From Blastomonas sp. AAP53 (lineage in GTDB: Bacteria > Pseudomonadota > Alphaproteobacteria > Sphingomonadales > Sphingomonadaceae): a DNA stretch of 64,000 nt. The position numbers and the translations under genes are program-made. Shown here piece after piece: positions 29,397-37,802 of the stretch. Each line of letters opens with the position of its first letter. Within the stretch, counting starts at the first letter, position 1. Under the pieces are notes generated by a model that was not told where the DNA came from, made no database searches, and saw only the letters and a list, made by a program, of their open reading frames with translations. The stretch covers positions 258,001 to 322,000 of the forward strand of contig NZ_ANFZ01000002.1 in the NCBI RefSeq assembly GCF_000331245.1, read 5' to 3'.

Positions 29397-30152
29397 TTAC
29401 AGCGAATGCACCAGATGGCCGCCATCGACGGTAAGAATGCTGCCGGTCATGAAGCGGCTGGCGTCTGACACCAGCAGCAGCAGCGGTCCATCCAGATCGG
29501 GCAGTTCGCCAAACCGGCGCATCGCGATCCGCTTGCGCAATGGATCACCCGCTTCGCCCGAAAGCTGGTCGCGGTTGATATCGGTGAGGAAATAGCCCGG
29601 CGCGATGGCATTGACGCGGATGTTGAACCGCGCGAGCTCCATCGCCAGCTGCCGCGTCATGTGCAGCACGCCCGCCTTCGACACGGCATAGGGGCCGGTG
29701 CCCGCCGCGGTCTGGAAGCCGGTGATCGAGGCCGTGTTGATGATGTTGCCGCCGCCTGAATCGCGCATCACCTTGGCGGCTTCAGTGGCGACGTTCCACG
29801 CGCCTTTCAGGTTGGTGTCCATCACGAAGTCGTAATCGGCCTCGGTCTGGTCGAGCGCGCGCTTGGTGACGGCGACGCCGGCGTTGTTGATGCAGGTGGT
29901 GATCGCGCCCGCCGCTGCGATTCCTTCACGCACTGAGGCCAGGTCGGCGACATCCATCCGCACCGCGCTCGCGCTGCCGCCAGCATCGGTAATCTCAGCC
30001 ACCAGCGCTTCGAGCGCCTCGAGCCTGCGCGCGGCGACCACGACATGCGCCCCGCAGCGGGCGAGCACACGCGCGAAATGTGCGCCAAAACCTTCGCTCG
30101 ATGCGCCGGTGACGAGGATGCGTTGGCAGGACAGATCGGCAGTCAGGCTCAT
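29397..30152 (-). CDS. Short-chain dehydrogenase/reductase
   Basis: 251 residues with all SDR motifs intact: TGASSEGFG (15-23), NNAG, the Ser of SITGF, YAVSK catalytic pair and the C-terminal LTVDGG. It probably oxidises or reduces a 3-hydroxyacyl-type alcohol/ketone, because the ATG overlaps the stop of an acyl-CoA dehydrogenase gene (ATGA). The pair may form part of an acyl-CoA or branched-compound pathway. Confidence 0.9.
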   Translation of the reverse strand: MSLTADLSCQRILVTGASSEGFGAHFARVLARCGAHVVVAARRLEALEALVAEITDAGGSASAVRMDVADLASVREGIAAAGAITTCINNAGVAVTKRALDQTEADYDFVMDTNLKGAWNVATEAAKVMRDSGGGNIINTASITGFQTAAGTGPYAVSKAGVLHMTRQLAMELARFNIRVNAIAPGYFLTDINRDQLSGEAGDPLRKRIAMRRFGELPDLDGPLLLLVSDASRFMTGSILTVDGGHLVHSL

Positions 30153-31333
30153 GCGGCGGCTCCCTCGTTGGCATGCTTGTGGTCACGCTTGATCTTCTTC
30201 GCAAGCGACCATTTGTGCACTTCGGTGGGGCCGTCATAGATGCGGAACGCGCGGATTTCGCGGAAGACCTGCTCGACGATGGTGTCGCCGCTCACGCCCT
30301 TGCCGCCCATCACCTGCACGCAGCGATCCGCCACGCGCATCAGCGCTTCGGACACCGCGACCTTGGTCATCGAGCTTTCCACCGTGCCCAGCTCGCCGGT
30401 ATCGAGCACGCCCGCGCACCAGCCGATCATCAGTTCGGCCTGTTTGAGGTCGATCAGGTTTTCCGCCAGCATGAAGCCGACGCCCTCGTGATCGACCAGA
30501 GGCTTGCCGAACGCGTGGCGGCGGCAGGCATAGTCGCTGGCGATTTCGTGCGCGCGCGATGCGGCGCCATACCAGCGCATGCAGTGCGAGAGGCGGGCAG
30601 GCGAGAGGCGCACCTGCGCGTATTTGAAACCCTCGCCGCTCTGTCCCAGCATCTGGTCGGCAGGCACGCGCAAATTGTCGATGGCGATGATGGCGTGGCC
30701 GCCCGGCATCGAAGAGTCGATGGTGTCGAGAACACGCTCGATGCGGATCGCCGGATCGGGCAGATCGACGAGGAACATGCACGCGCCATCCTCGGACTTC
30801 GCCATGACGATGCCGACCTTCGCGCCTTCGGCCCCGGTGATGAACGCCTTGCGGCCGTTGATCACCCAATGGTTGCCATCGAGCTTGGCGGTGGTCTGCA
30901 TCATCGACGGGTCCGAGCCCGCACCGCCCTCATCGGCCGGTTCGGTCATGAAGAACGCCGAGCGCGAATCGCCGGAGACGAGCTGATCGAGGAAGCGCGC
31001 CTTCTGCTCGTCGCTCGCCATCTTGCCCAGCAGATACATGTTGCCCTCATCGGGCGCGGCGGTGTTGCACGCCACCGGGCCGAGAGGCGAAAGCCCCGAT
31101 TTCTGCAGCACGATCGCAGTCTGCGCCTGCGTGAGGTGGCGGCCATCGGGCAGGATATGCGGTGTCATCACGCCGGCATCACGGGCAAGCGCGCGCATCT
31201 CGAGCACCAGCTCTTCCGACGGCCCATGCGCGCCGCAGCGCGGGTCGTGCTCATAGGGTGCGATCACATCGCGGACGAACCGTTCGACCTTCACGGCAAT
31301 GGCATCGACTTCGGCGGCGGACAGATGGGACAT
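30149..31333 (-). CDS. Acyl-CoA dehydrogenase
   Basis: 394 residues with the three-domain ACAD fold: an N-terminal helical domain, the beta domain with MTEPADEGGAGSDPS and the WVINGRKAFITGA flavin loop, and a C-terminal helical domain ending RIYDGPTEVHKWSLAKKI, where the Glu before His is a candidate catalytic base. It is similar in layout to long-chain or human ACAD10/11-like enzymes. Coupled to the SDR. Confidence 0.9.
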   Translation of the reverse strand: MSHLSAAEVDAIAVKVERFVRDVIAPYEHDPRCGAHGPSEELVLEMRALARDAGVMTPHILPDGRHLTQAQTAIVLQKSGLSPLGPVACNTAAPDEGNMYLLGKMASDEQKARFLDQLVSGDSRSAFFMTEPADEGGAGSDPSMMQTTAKLDGNHWVINGRKAFITGAEGAKVGIVMAKSEDGACMFLVDLPDPAIRIERVLDTIDSSMPGGHAIIAIDNLRVPADQMLGQSGEGFKYAQVRLSPARLSHCMRWYGAASRAHEIASDYACRRHAFGKPLVDHEGVGFMLAENLIDLKQAELMIGWCAGVLDTGELGTVESSMTKVAVSEALMRVADRCVQVMGGKGVSGDTIVEQVFREIRAFRIYDGPTEVHKWSLAKKIKRDHKHANEGAAA

Positions 31334-31434
31334 GGCAATGGTCTCCCGGATGCTTGGCGTGTGCGTGAGCCGGGTATCAAAGCTGAGGCGTTAATCAACT
31401 GATTAAATTGCAGGGGTGCGCATCGATTGAGGTG

Positions 31435-31509
31435 CCTGCGAAGGCAGGGGCCCATCTCCTACCGGTTGTTCTGGAGACACGCTCGGAGATGGGCTCCCGC
31501 CTTCGCGGG
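31435..31509. repeat. Imperfect palindromic (REP-like) repeat
   Basis: Two 25-base arms (31435-31459 and 31485-31509) are reverse complements with three mismatches, around a 25-base spacer; the arms include CCTGCGAAGGCAGG and GCTCCCGCCTTCGCGGG. It lies in the intergenic gap upstream of the acyl-CoA dehydrogenase. Such palindromes recur in intergenic regions of sphingomonads; only one copy is seen here. Confidence 0.6.
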
Positions 31510-31599
31510 AGACCAGGAGCGGGAGGGTCAATGACTAGCGCTATCACTAAACCGGAAAGCGCTCTGCGGCACGCCAAGTTCATTTGGCAGATTGCGTCG

Positions 31600-32025
31600 C
31601 TAGTCTGGAATATACCAGCGCATGATGCCTTCGTAGGAACCCTCGATAGCTTCGCCTTGTCTGTTGGTCGCGGGATGGAAGCGAGCGCGCCGGACCAGAT
31701 TCCGACAGGTCGCTTCATCCAACCTCTGGGAGCCAGATGGCTCGGTGACTTCGCATCTAGCGACCCGTCCTGTGGGAGCGATCAACAAACGGTAACGGGT
31801 TGTGCCTTGGTGCCAAGTTTCTGTGGGATAATCCTGCAGAGTAACCCATGTGGCAGTGTCGTTCAGCGGCCTCGCGGGCTGATCTGGTGCAGAATGAGCA
31901 TTCCCTGCTCGGTAAATGCTGCGCTGGGCGTCCGAATGTGCAATTGCTGATCCTACGATCGCAGCATCAATGAAAAACAAACTCAACCCGCCAAGGCTCA
32001 GGTTGATAAAGGGCTTTAAATCCAT
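31600..32025 (-). CDS. Exported protein with C-terminal TonB domain
   Basis: 141 residues: one N-terminal hydrophobic segment (about residues 5-28, signal anchor), a short linker, and a TonB C-terminal domain beginning about residue 70 with the pattern RYRLLIAPTGRVARCEV...ATCRNLVRRARFHPA. The TonB domain usually contacts outer-membrane receptors, but the long Pro-rich linker of true TonB is missing, so it may be a TonB-like scaffold. ATG 32025 is preferred because gggagg precedes it by 6 bases. Confidence 0.7.
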   Translation of the reverse strand: MDLKPFINLSLGGLSLFFIDAAIVGSAIAHSDAQRSIYRAGNAHSAPDQPARPLNDTATWVTLQDYPTETWHQGTTRYRLLIAPTGRVARCEVTEPSGSQRLDEATCRNLVRRARFHPATNRQGEAIEGSYEGIMRWYIPD

Positions 32026-32072
32026 CGGCATCCTCCCATCAGGCGAAGTGGACGGTGTGACCCCTGCCACCT

Positions 32073-32393
32073 TCAAACCGCGATCGGCCCATGCTTCGGC
32101 GGCGCGATCCGGCTGACCTTGATCGCTTTTGCAGCCGATTGTGCACGGGCGAGGTCATGCGCTGCCTGCATCCGCAGCAGCGTCCTTGCGGATATGGCAA
32201 AGGCCATCTCAAAGCGGATCGCCATTTCGGGCGAAAGGGCGGACTTGCCGTTGAGCAGATTGCTCAAGGCAACCCGCGTGACACCCAGGCGCTCGGCAGC
32301 GTCACTCTGGGTCAGGCCGTAAGGCTCGATGAAGTTGCGCCGCAGCCAGGGGCCGGGATGGAGCGCAAAGCTGGTGTGCAGCTTGATGGCCAT
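32073..32393 (-). CDS. higA: HigA-family antitoxin
   Basis: 106 residues with a helix-turn-helix of the Xre/HigA type (GLTQSDAAERLGVTRVALSNLLNGK, residues about 27-51) followed by the HigA dimer helix containing SPEMAIRFEMAFAI. It binds and neutralises HigB and would repress its own operon. It starts one base before the higB stop ends (TGATG overlap), so toxin and antitoxin are made together, toxin first, as usual for higBA. Confidence 0.92.
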   Translation of the reverse strand: MAIKLHTSFALHPGPWLRRNFIEPYGLTQSDAAERLGVTRVALSNLLNGKSALSPEMAIRFEMAFAISARTLLRMQAAHDLARAQSAAKAIKVSRIAPPKHGPIAV

Positions 32394-32674
32394 CAGTGAT
32401 AATCCTCAAGGTCAAGATTGTCGATTGTCGTGTCGTCGAGCTTGGTGAAGGTTAGCCGCCAGTTTCGGGTGACCGTCATCGCAAAGTCACCCTTGCGGTC
32501 GCCTTTCAGGGCGTGGAAACCGAAATTCGGCGGAATGACCAGTTCATCGAAGCTTTCGGCAGCATCGATGAACGCAACCATATCCGCCAGACGCTCGGGC
32601 TCGATCATGCCCTTGGCGTTGCCGGTTTCGAGAAACCTGCGCAATTGCCTGTGGCGGACGCTCTCGATTTCCAT
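32393..32674 (-). CDS. higB: HigB-family mRNA-cleaving toxin
   Basis: 93 residues of RelE/HigB fold. Cores of the family are visible: HRQLRRFLETGNAKG at the start, FHALKGDRKGDFAMTVTRNWRLTF with the basic RNA-contacting residues, and a C-terminal DLEDYH. It cleaves ribosome-bound mRNA. First gene of the higBA operon on this strand. Confidence 0.92.
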   Translation of the reverse strand: MEIESVRHRQLRRFLETGNAKGMIEPERLADMVAFIDAAESFDELVIPPNFGFHALKGDRKGDFAMTVTRNWRLTFTKLDDTTIDNLDLEDYH

Positions 32675-32746
32675 GGTGCGTGTATAGCAATACTATGCAT
32701 GAATGTAAAGCAATGCTTTACAGCGGTCTTCCCCGCGGTTGGCAAA

Positions 32747-32782
32747 ACAAAAAACCCCGCCGCGCAAAAGCGCAGGCGGGGT
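32747..32782 (-). terminator. Terminator of the double cold-shock gene
   Basis: On the reverse strand GACCCCGCCTGCGC-TTTT-GCGCGGCGGGG is followed by TTTTTTG. The hairpin lies about 41 bases after the cold-shock stop and upstream of higB, separating the two units. Confidence 0.88.
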
Positions 32783-32823
32783 CTCATGTCTCGCATCCCG
32801 GCCTTTGCAGGCCGAGCGCCGGA

Positions 32824-33591
32824 TCAGTCGTGGTGCGGGACCAGATTGACGGCGGAGTGCTTGCCGCGGCGGTCGACTTCAAGGTCGAACTCCAGACGGT
32901 CACCCTGGTTGAGCGTGCTCATGTTGGCGCGTTCGACCGCGCTGATGTGCACGAACGCATCGGGCTGGCCGTCGTCGCGCGTGATGAAGCCGAAGCCCTT
33001 CATGGCGTTGAAGAACTTGACCGTTCCGGTCGCACGCTCGCCGGTAAGCTCGCGCCGAGGCGCTTCGCCGCGCGGAGCGCCGCGATCACCCCCACGGTCG
33101 CCGCCGCCGCTGCCTTCGGCAACCGCGATCAGTTCACCATCGACCTTGAGGTCGCTGGCCGAAACCTTGCCTCCGCGATCCACCAACGTGAATTCCAGGC
33201 CCTGGCCTTCAGCGAGGTTCGACAGACCGGCGCGCTCAACCGCACTGATGTGCACGAACACGTCTTCGCCGCCGTCTTCGCGCTGGATGAAGCCGAAGCC
33301 CTTTTGCGCGTTGAAGAATTTGACCTTGCCCTTGGCTTCGCCGACCACCTGGGTGGGCATGCCGCCAAAGCCGCCGCTGCGAGGAGCGCCGCCACCACCG
33401 CCAGGTCCGCGCGGGGCACCGAAGCCACCGCCGCCTGCGGGAGCGCCGTAACCGCCACCACCACCGCCGCCGCCGAAGCGGTCACGATCGCCATATGCAG
33501 GCGGAGGCGAAAAAGCGTCGAAATCATCCTCGCCAAATCTGTCGCGTTTATCCCGGCCCCTGCCGCCGCGCCGACCCCTGTCAAAACTCAT
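32824..33591 (-). CDS. Double cold-shock-domain RNA-binding protein with glycine-rich N-terminus
   Basis: 255 residues. Residues 1-85 are a low-complexity Gly/Arg/Phe tract (RGG-like and FGG repeats). Two cold-shock domains follow (about 88-155 and 186-252), each with KGFGFI and DVFVHIS or DAFVHIS RNP1/RNP2 motifs ([30 protein letters not shown]). Single-domain CSPs are about 70 residues, so this is an expanded form common in alphaproteobacteria. It probably melts RNA structure and may phase-separate through the Gly tract. Confidence 0.92.
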   Translation of the reverse strand: MSFDRGRRGGRGRDKRDRFGEDDFDAFSPPPAYGDRDRFGGGGGGGGYGAPAGGGGFGAPRGPGGGGGAPRSGGFGGMPTQVVGEAKGKVKFFNAQKGFGFIQREDGGEDVFVHISAVERAGLSNLAEGQGLEFTLVDRGGKVSASDLKVDGELIAVAEGSGGGDRGGDRGAPRGEAPRRELTGERATGTVKFFNAMKGFGFITRDDGQPDAFVHISAVERANMSTLNQGDRLEFDLEVDRRGKHSAVNLVPHHD

Positions 33592-34067
33592 GCCGAACTA
33601 TTCACTTTCAATGTCGTCCTGGATCATTCGCTCAAGAACAGGGCGGACGTGAACCCCATCACTCAACTTCAGGCCTGTATCCCGGCGATCTGCCTGGCAT
33701 CTCGCCAGCCGCCACGAGTACAGCGCAAAACTTAAAACACCGCAACATATGCCAGTTCGGGATGATGACTTTGACGACGCGTCATCGGCCCCTTGCTGGC
33801 CAGAAATCTGTGGAAGACCTTGAATGTGCACTTGCACATCCCAGAGTGCCTGATTGAAGCACGTACTTCCAAGTGATTCTCTTAACCCAAATTCCGTTCA
33901 ATGGCGAACGATAAATGGCGGGGTTAAAGGCTTTACCGCGCGCCCGGAGCGGTCTGACGCGGCGCGCCGCAGCAGGTCGGCGCGGCCTGGGCCAGTCGCG
34001 GCAAAATTGGCGAGGCAGCGGTTCGTCAGGCCTTGCCATGCCCCAGCCTGTGCGGCAATTGGGACCG
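33592..34067. other. Intergenic region upstream of the cold-shock gene and terC
   Basis: No convincing gene. Reverse-strand DNA just before the cold-shock start would be its 5' leader; cold-shock genes often have long leaders, but no cold-box was identified. An open frame of 79 codons on the reverse strand (33598-33837) lacks a ribosome site and coding character. On the forward strand the terC leader starts about 34000. Confidence 0.5.
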
Positions 34068-34883
34068 ATGGACAGCATCATCCCCCTTCTGAGCGACCCG
34101 GCCGCCTGGGCCGCGCTGATCACTCTGGTCATTCTGGAAGTCGTGCTGGGCATCGACAACCTCATTTTCATCTCGATTCTGTCGAACAAGCTGCCCGAGC
34201 ATCAGCGCCAGACCGCGCGGCGCGTAGGCATCGCCCTGGCGCTGATCATGCGGCTGGCGCTGCTCTCGATGATCGCATTCATCGTTTCGCTGACGACACC
34301 GGTGTTCGATCTGGGCATCACCGGCGCGCCCGGCCAATATGGCGAGCCGACCTTCGAGACGCAGTTCTCGTGGCGCGACCTGATCCTCATTGCCGGCGGC
34401 CTGTTTCTTGTTTGGAAGGCGACCAAGGAAATCCACCACAGCGTCGATGACGACCCCTCGGGCGAGGCGCTGGACAAGAAGGGCAAGGCCGCGATCGGCT
34501 TTGGCTCCGCCATCGTGCAGATCATCGCGCTCGACATGGTGTTCTCGATCGATTCGATCCTGACCGCCGTGGGCATGACCGATGAGGTGCCGATCATGAT
34601 GGCGGCGGTGATCATCACCGTGGGCGTGATGCTGGTGGCGGCCGACCCGCTGGCCAATTTCATCAACCGCAACCCCACCGTGGTGATGCTGGCTTTGGGC
34701 TTTCTGCTGATGATCGGCGCGGTGCTGATTGCCGATGGCTTCGGCGTGCACGTGCCCAAGGGTTATATCTATGCCGCCATGGCTTTTTCTGCGATGGTGG
34801 AAGCCCTCAATATCTGGGCCCGCAGGGGCCGGGAAAAGAAACGCGGCAATTCGCCGAGTACCAACGACGGCGAGACAGCATGA
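34068..34883 (+). CDS. TerC-family integral membrane protein
   Basis: 271 residues with seven transmembrane helices. The family signature [20 protein letters not shown] and the later [17 protein letters not shown] bear the conserved acidic residues thought to handle metal ions (tellurite resistance, manganese export). Start at 34068 or the upstream in-frame ATG 34038. The stop overlaps the RNase D gene by ATGA. Confidence 0.92.
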   Translation: MDSIIPLLSDPAAWAALITLVILEVVLGIDNLIFISILSNKLPEHQRQTARRVGIALALIMRLALLSMIAFIVSLTTPVFDLGITGAPGQYGEPTFETQFSWRDLILIAGGLFLVWKATKEIHHSVDDDPSGEALDKKGKAAIGFGSAIVQIIALDMVFSIDSILTAVGMTDEVPIMMAAVIITVGVMLVAADPLANFINRNPTVVMLALGFLLMIGAVLIADGFGVHVPKGYIYAAMAFSAMVEALNIWARRGREKKRGNSPSTNDGETA

Positions 34884-35497
34884 GCGTATATTTCCACGAA
34901 GAAGACCTGCCTGCCGATGTGCTGGCCCCCGGCCCGGTGGCGGTGGATACCGAAACCATGGGTCTGATCACGCCGCGCGACCGGTTGTGCGTCGTCCAGA
35001 TTTCCGATGGACGCGGTGATGAACATCTCGTGCGTTTCAAGCCCGGCAGCGATTATGCCGCGCCCAACCTGCGCGCCGTGCTGGCTGATCCCGAGCGGCT
35101 CAAGCTCTATCATTTCGCCCGGTTCGATCTGGCAGCGATCAAGCATTATCTGGGCGTGGTGGCCGCGCCCGTGTTCTGCACCAAGATCGCCTCGCGGCTG
35201 ATCCGCACCTATACCGACCGGCATGGCCTGAAGGAGCTGGTGCGCGAGGTTCTGGGCAAGGAACTGAGCAAGGTGCAGCAGTCGAGCGACTGGGGTGCGC
35301 CCGAGATCAACGATGCGCAGCGCGATTATGCCGCCAGCGATGTGCGCTTCCTGCATGCGCTGCACGCGGCGATGGAAGTGCGGCTGGAGCGCGAAGGGCG
35401 ACGCGAGATTGCGCAGGCCTGTTTCGATTTCCTGCCGGCCCGCGCCGAGCTGGACCTTATCGGCTGGCCCGAAATTGATATTTTCGCGCACGCCTAA
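34880..35497 (+). CDS. rnd: Short RNase D-type 3'-5' exoribonuclease
   Basis: 205 residues of DEDD-y exonuclease domain only; the HRDC domains of full RNase D (about 375 residues) are absent. Catalytic residues: DTE at 23-25 (Exo I), Asp in [10 protein letters not shown] (Exo II), and YAASDVRFL with Tyr/Asp (Exo III). Short RNase D proteins of this size exist in alphaproteobacteria and act on short oligoribonucleotides. Overlaps terC. Confidence 0.9.
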   Translation: MSVYFHEEDLPADVLAPGPVAVDTETMGLITPRDRLCVVQISDGRGDEHLVRFKPGSDYAAPNLRAVLADPERLKLYHFARFDLAAIKHYLGVVAAPVFCTKIASRLIRTYTDRHGLKELVREVLGKELSKVQQSSDWGAPEINDAQRDYAASDVRFLHALHAAMEVRLEREGRREIAQACFDFLPARAELDLIGWPEIDIFAHA

Positions 35498-35561
35498 TAT
35501 ATCGCGCCCCTAACCGGACGCCGTTCATCGCGGGTTCGCAACCAATAGGCTTATTCGCGAC

Positions 35562-36203
35562 ATGACCCAGCGTGCCGATCAGATTCGCAACCGACGCCAG
35601 CTGTTTGCCGCCCCTGGCAGCAGCCATGACCGGCTTGTGCGCTTTCTGGGCATGTTCCTGCCTGCCGCCATCGGCGTGCTGGTGGCGTTTCTCGCGCTCG
35701 CACCGCTCTTGCGCAACGCCGAGGTCAGCTTTCTGCTCGACAAGAATCAGGTCGATATCGCGCGCGAGCGCATGCGCGTGACCCAGGCGCTGTATCGCGG
35801 TCAGGATACCGAAGGACGTCCCTTTTCGCTGGAGGCGGGATCGGCCGTGCAGAAGAGCTCGCGCAACCCCGTGGTCGAGATGAACGATCTGGCCGCGCGT
35901 ATCCTGCTGGCCGAAGGTCCCGGCGTCCTCGAAGCGGGCCGTGGCAATTACAATATGGATACCGAGCAGGTCTCGATCGTGGGCCCGGTGCAGTTCAGTT
36001 CGGCCAATGGCTATCGCATGGTGACGCGCGATGTGGACATCGATCTGCCCGAGCGCAGCATGGTCAGCCGGGGCGAGGTGACCGGGCGCTTGCCGACTGG
36101 CACTTTCCGCGCCGACCGGTTAAAGGCCAATCTTGCCGAACGCACCGTAACCCTTGAGGGCCGCGCGCGTTTGCGCATGACCCAGGGCGGGCTGCCCCGG
36201 TGA
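35562..36203 (+). CDS. lptC: LPS export protein LptC
   Basis: 213 residues with one N-terminal transmembrane helix (about residues 32-52) and a periplasmic beta-jellyroll. LptC moves LPS from the LptB2FG transporter to LptA. Its position directly before lptA and lptB is the conserved order. The last codons overlap the GTG-like start region of lptA. Sequence conservation is low, so context is the main support. Confidence 0.88.
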   Translation: MTQRADQIRNRRQLFAAPGSSHDRLVRFLGMFLPAAIGVLVAFLALAPLLRNAEVSFLLDKNQVDIARERMRVTQALYRGQDTEGRPFSLEAGSAVQKSSRNPVVEMNDLAARILLAEGPGVLEAGRGNYNMDTEQVSIVGPVQFSSANGYRMVTRDVDIDLPERSMVSRGEVTGRLPTGTFRADRLKANLAERTVTLEGRARLRMTQGGLPR

Positions 36204-36226
36204 AGATCAGTAAGACGGGATTGAAT

Positions 36227-36796
36227 ATGCGGTTTGCGGGCACGATTTCGACCATCGCCAGGCGCGCGATGCCGGCGGCTTCCGCCGGCGGCGTGACCCT
36301 GGCCGCGCTGCTGCTGGTTCCCGGCTCGGTCGTCGCGCAGTCGCTGGCGAACCACAACAGCAATGCACCGGTCGATTATGCGGCCGACCGCATCGAACTG
36401 CAGGACCGCGCCAACCGCGTGCTGCTGTCGGGCAATGTCGATATCACCCAGGCGGGTCTCCGGCTGCAGGCTGCACGCATGACCGTGGCCTATCGCAACG
36501 CAGGCAGCATCGAGATCGAGCGGATCGACGCCAATGGCGGCGTTGTCGTCACCAAGGGTGAAGAGCGCGCCAGCGGCAATGTGGGGATCTATGACTTCAA
36601 CCGGCGGATCATCACGCTGATCGGCGACGTTGCTCTGCGTCAGGGCGGCAATACGCTCAACGGCGGGCGGATGGTGATCGACCTGACGACAGGCCGCTCC
36701 ACCATCGACGGCCGTTCATCGGGCGGAGCTCCGGGCCAGACAGGGTCTGCGAGCGGCCGCGTGTCAGGCTCGTTTGCGGTGCCCAAGCGCGATTGA
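36227..36796 (+). CDS. lptA: LPS transport periplasmic protein LptA
   Basis: 189 residues: a signal peptide (cleavage after Val-Val-Ala-Gln around residue 34) then an OstA-type beta-jellyroll with DYAADRIELQDRANRVLLSGNV. LptA bridges the periplasm for LPS. A GTG at 36200 overlapping lptC would lengthen the signal peptide by nine residues; ATG 36227 is chosen on signal-peptide form. The C-terminus is Gly/Ser-rich. Confidence 0.9.
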   Translation: MRFAGTISTIARRAMPAASAGGVTLAALLLVPGSVVAQSLANHNSNAPVDYAADRIELQDRANRVLLSGNVDITQAGLRLQAARMTVAYRNAGSIEIERIDANGGVVVTKGEERASGNVGIYDFNRRIITLIGDVALRQGGNTLNGGRMVIDLTTGRSTIDGRSSGGAPGQTGSASGRVSGSFAVPKRD

Positions 36797-36989
36797 TTCG
36801 TCCAGAAAGCCTTTCCCAGCTTCCCGGGGAGGTTGTTTGGCTGCCCCCAAGCCAACCCCCGCGCTCGTCCATGCATAAATCCTGCCAACACGTGATTATC
36901 GCCGGTTTTCATCGCGTTGATCCGTGCTATGGGATGGCCAAGCAAAGGGCACGGCGAATGTCGGCCCCCACGGTTTGCAGGATGTTGCG

Positions 36990-37772
36990 ATGAACGATGT
37001 TGCCCCCCTTGGCGTGCTCAGCGGCACCGCGGCGGATCCTTTCGCGTCGACCGACGGGCTGAATGTCGTCTCGATCGCCAAGAGCTATGACAAGAAGGTC
37101 GTGCTGTCCGACGTGTCGTTGCATGTCGCCAAGGGCGAAGTGCTGGGACTGCTCGGCCCCAATGGCGCGGGCAAGACGACGTGTTTCTATTCTATCATGG
37201 GACTGGTGAAGCCCAATTCGGGCCGCATCATGCTCGACGGCGTCGATATCACGCCGCTGCCGATGTACCGACGCTCGATCCTGGGCCTGGGCTATCTGCC
37301 GCAGGAAACATCGATCTTTCGCGGCATGACCGTCGAACAGAACATCAAGGCGGTGCTCGAGCTGGTCGAGCCTGAAGTGGCAGCGCGCGCGGAAAAGCTG
37401 GAGACGCTGCTCGACGAATTCGGCCTGACGCGGTTGCGCAGTTCGCCCGCGATGGCGCTGTCGGGCGGCGAGCGCAGGCGCTGCGAAATCGCCCGTGCGC
37501 TGGCCGCCAGCCCCTCGATCATCCTGCTCGACGAGCCGTTCGCCGGGATCGATCCGCTGTCGATCGCCGACATCCGCGACCTGATCAAGCAGCTGAAATC
37601 GCGCGGCATCGGCGTATTGATCACCGATCACAACGTCCGCGAAACGCTCGACATCGTCGATCGCGCCTGCATCATCTACGATGGCCAGGTGCTGTTCGCC
37701 GGTACCCCCGAAGCGTTGGTCGCCGACGAGAATGTGCGCCGGCTGTATCTGGGCGAAGGCTTCGCGCTGTAA
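36990..37772 (+). CDS. lptB: LPS export ATPase LptB
   Basis: 260 residues with Walker A GPNGAGKTT, Q-loop LPQETSIFRG, signature LSGGERRR, Walker B IILLDEP and switch His in ITDHNVRET, all as in LptB. The N-terminal 20 residues are an extension before the nucleotide-binding domain. It powers LPS extraction with LptF and LptG, which are not in the window. rpoN follows after 30 bp. Confidence 0.95.
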   Translation: MNDVAPLGVLSGTAADPFASTDGLNVVSIAKSYDKKVVLSDVSLHVAKGEVLGLLGPNGAGKTTCFYSIMGLVKPNSGRIMLDGVDITPLPMYRRSILGLGYLPQETSIFRGMTVEQNIKAVLELVEPEVAARAEKLETLLDEFGLTRLRSSPAMALSGGERRRCEIARALAASPSIILLDEPFAGIDPLSIADIRDLIKQLKSRGIGVLITDHNVRETLDIVDRACIIYDGQVLFAGTPEALVADENVRRLYLGEGFAL

Positions 37773-37802
37773 TGGCAAGCCGGGGGGCCAGGGACTAAAT
37801 CG

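Noticed and set aside
33370-33480. Short tandem GC-rich repeats in the cold-shock gene as a possible repeat array
   Set aside because: They are codons for the Gly-rich tract (GGC/GGT/CCG reversed), irregular in length and without spacers; not CRISPR.
34880-35497. Truncated RNase D as a pseudogene
   Set aside because: All three exonuclease motifs are intact and the frame ends cleanly; short single-domain RNase D proteins are normal in this group.
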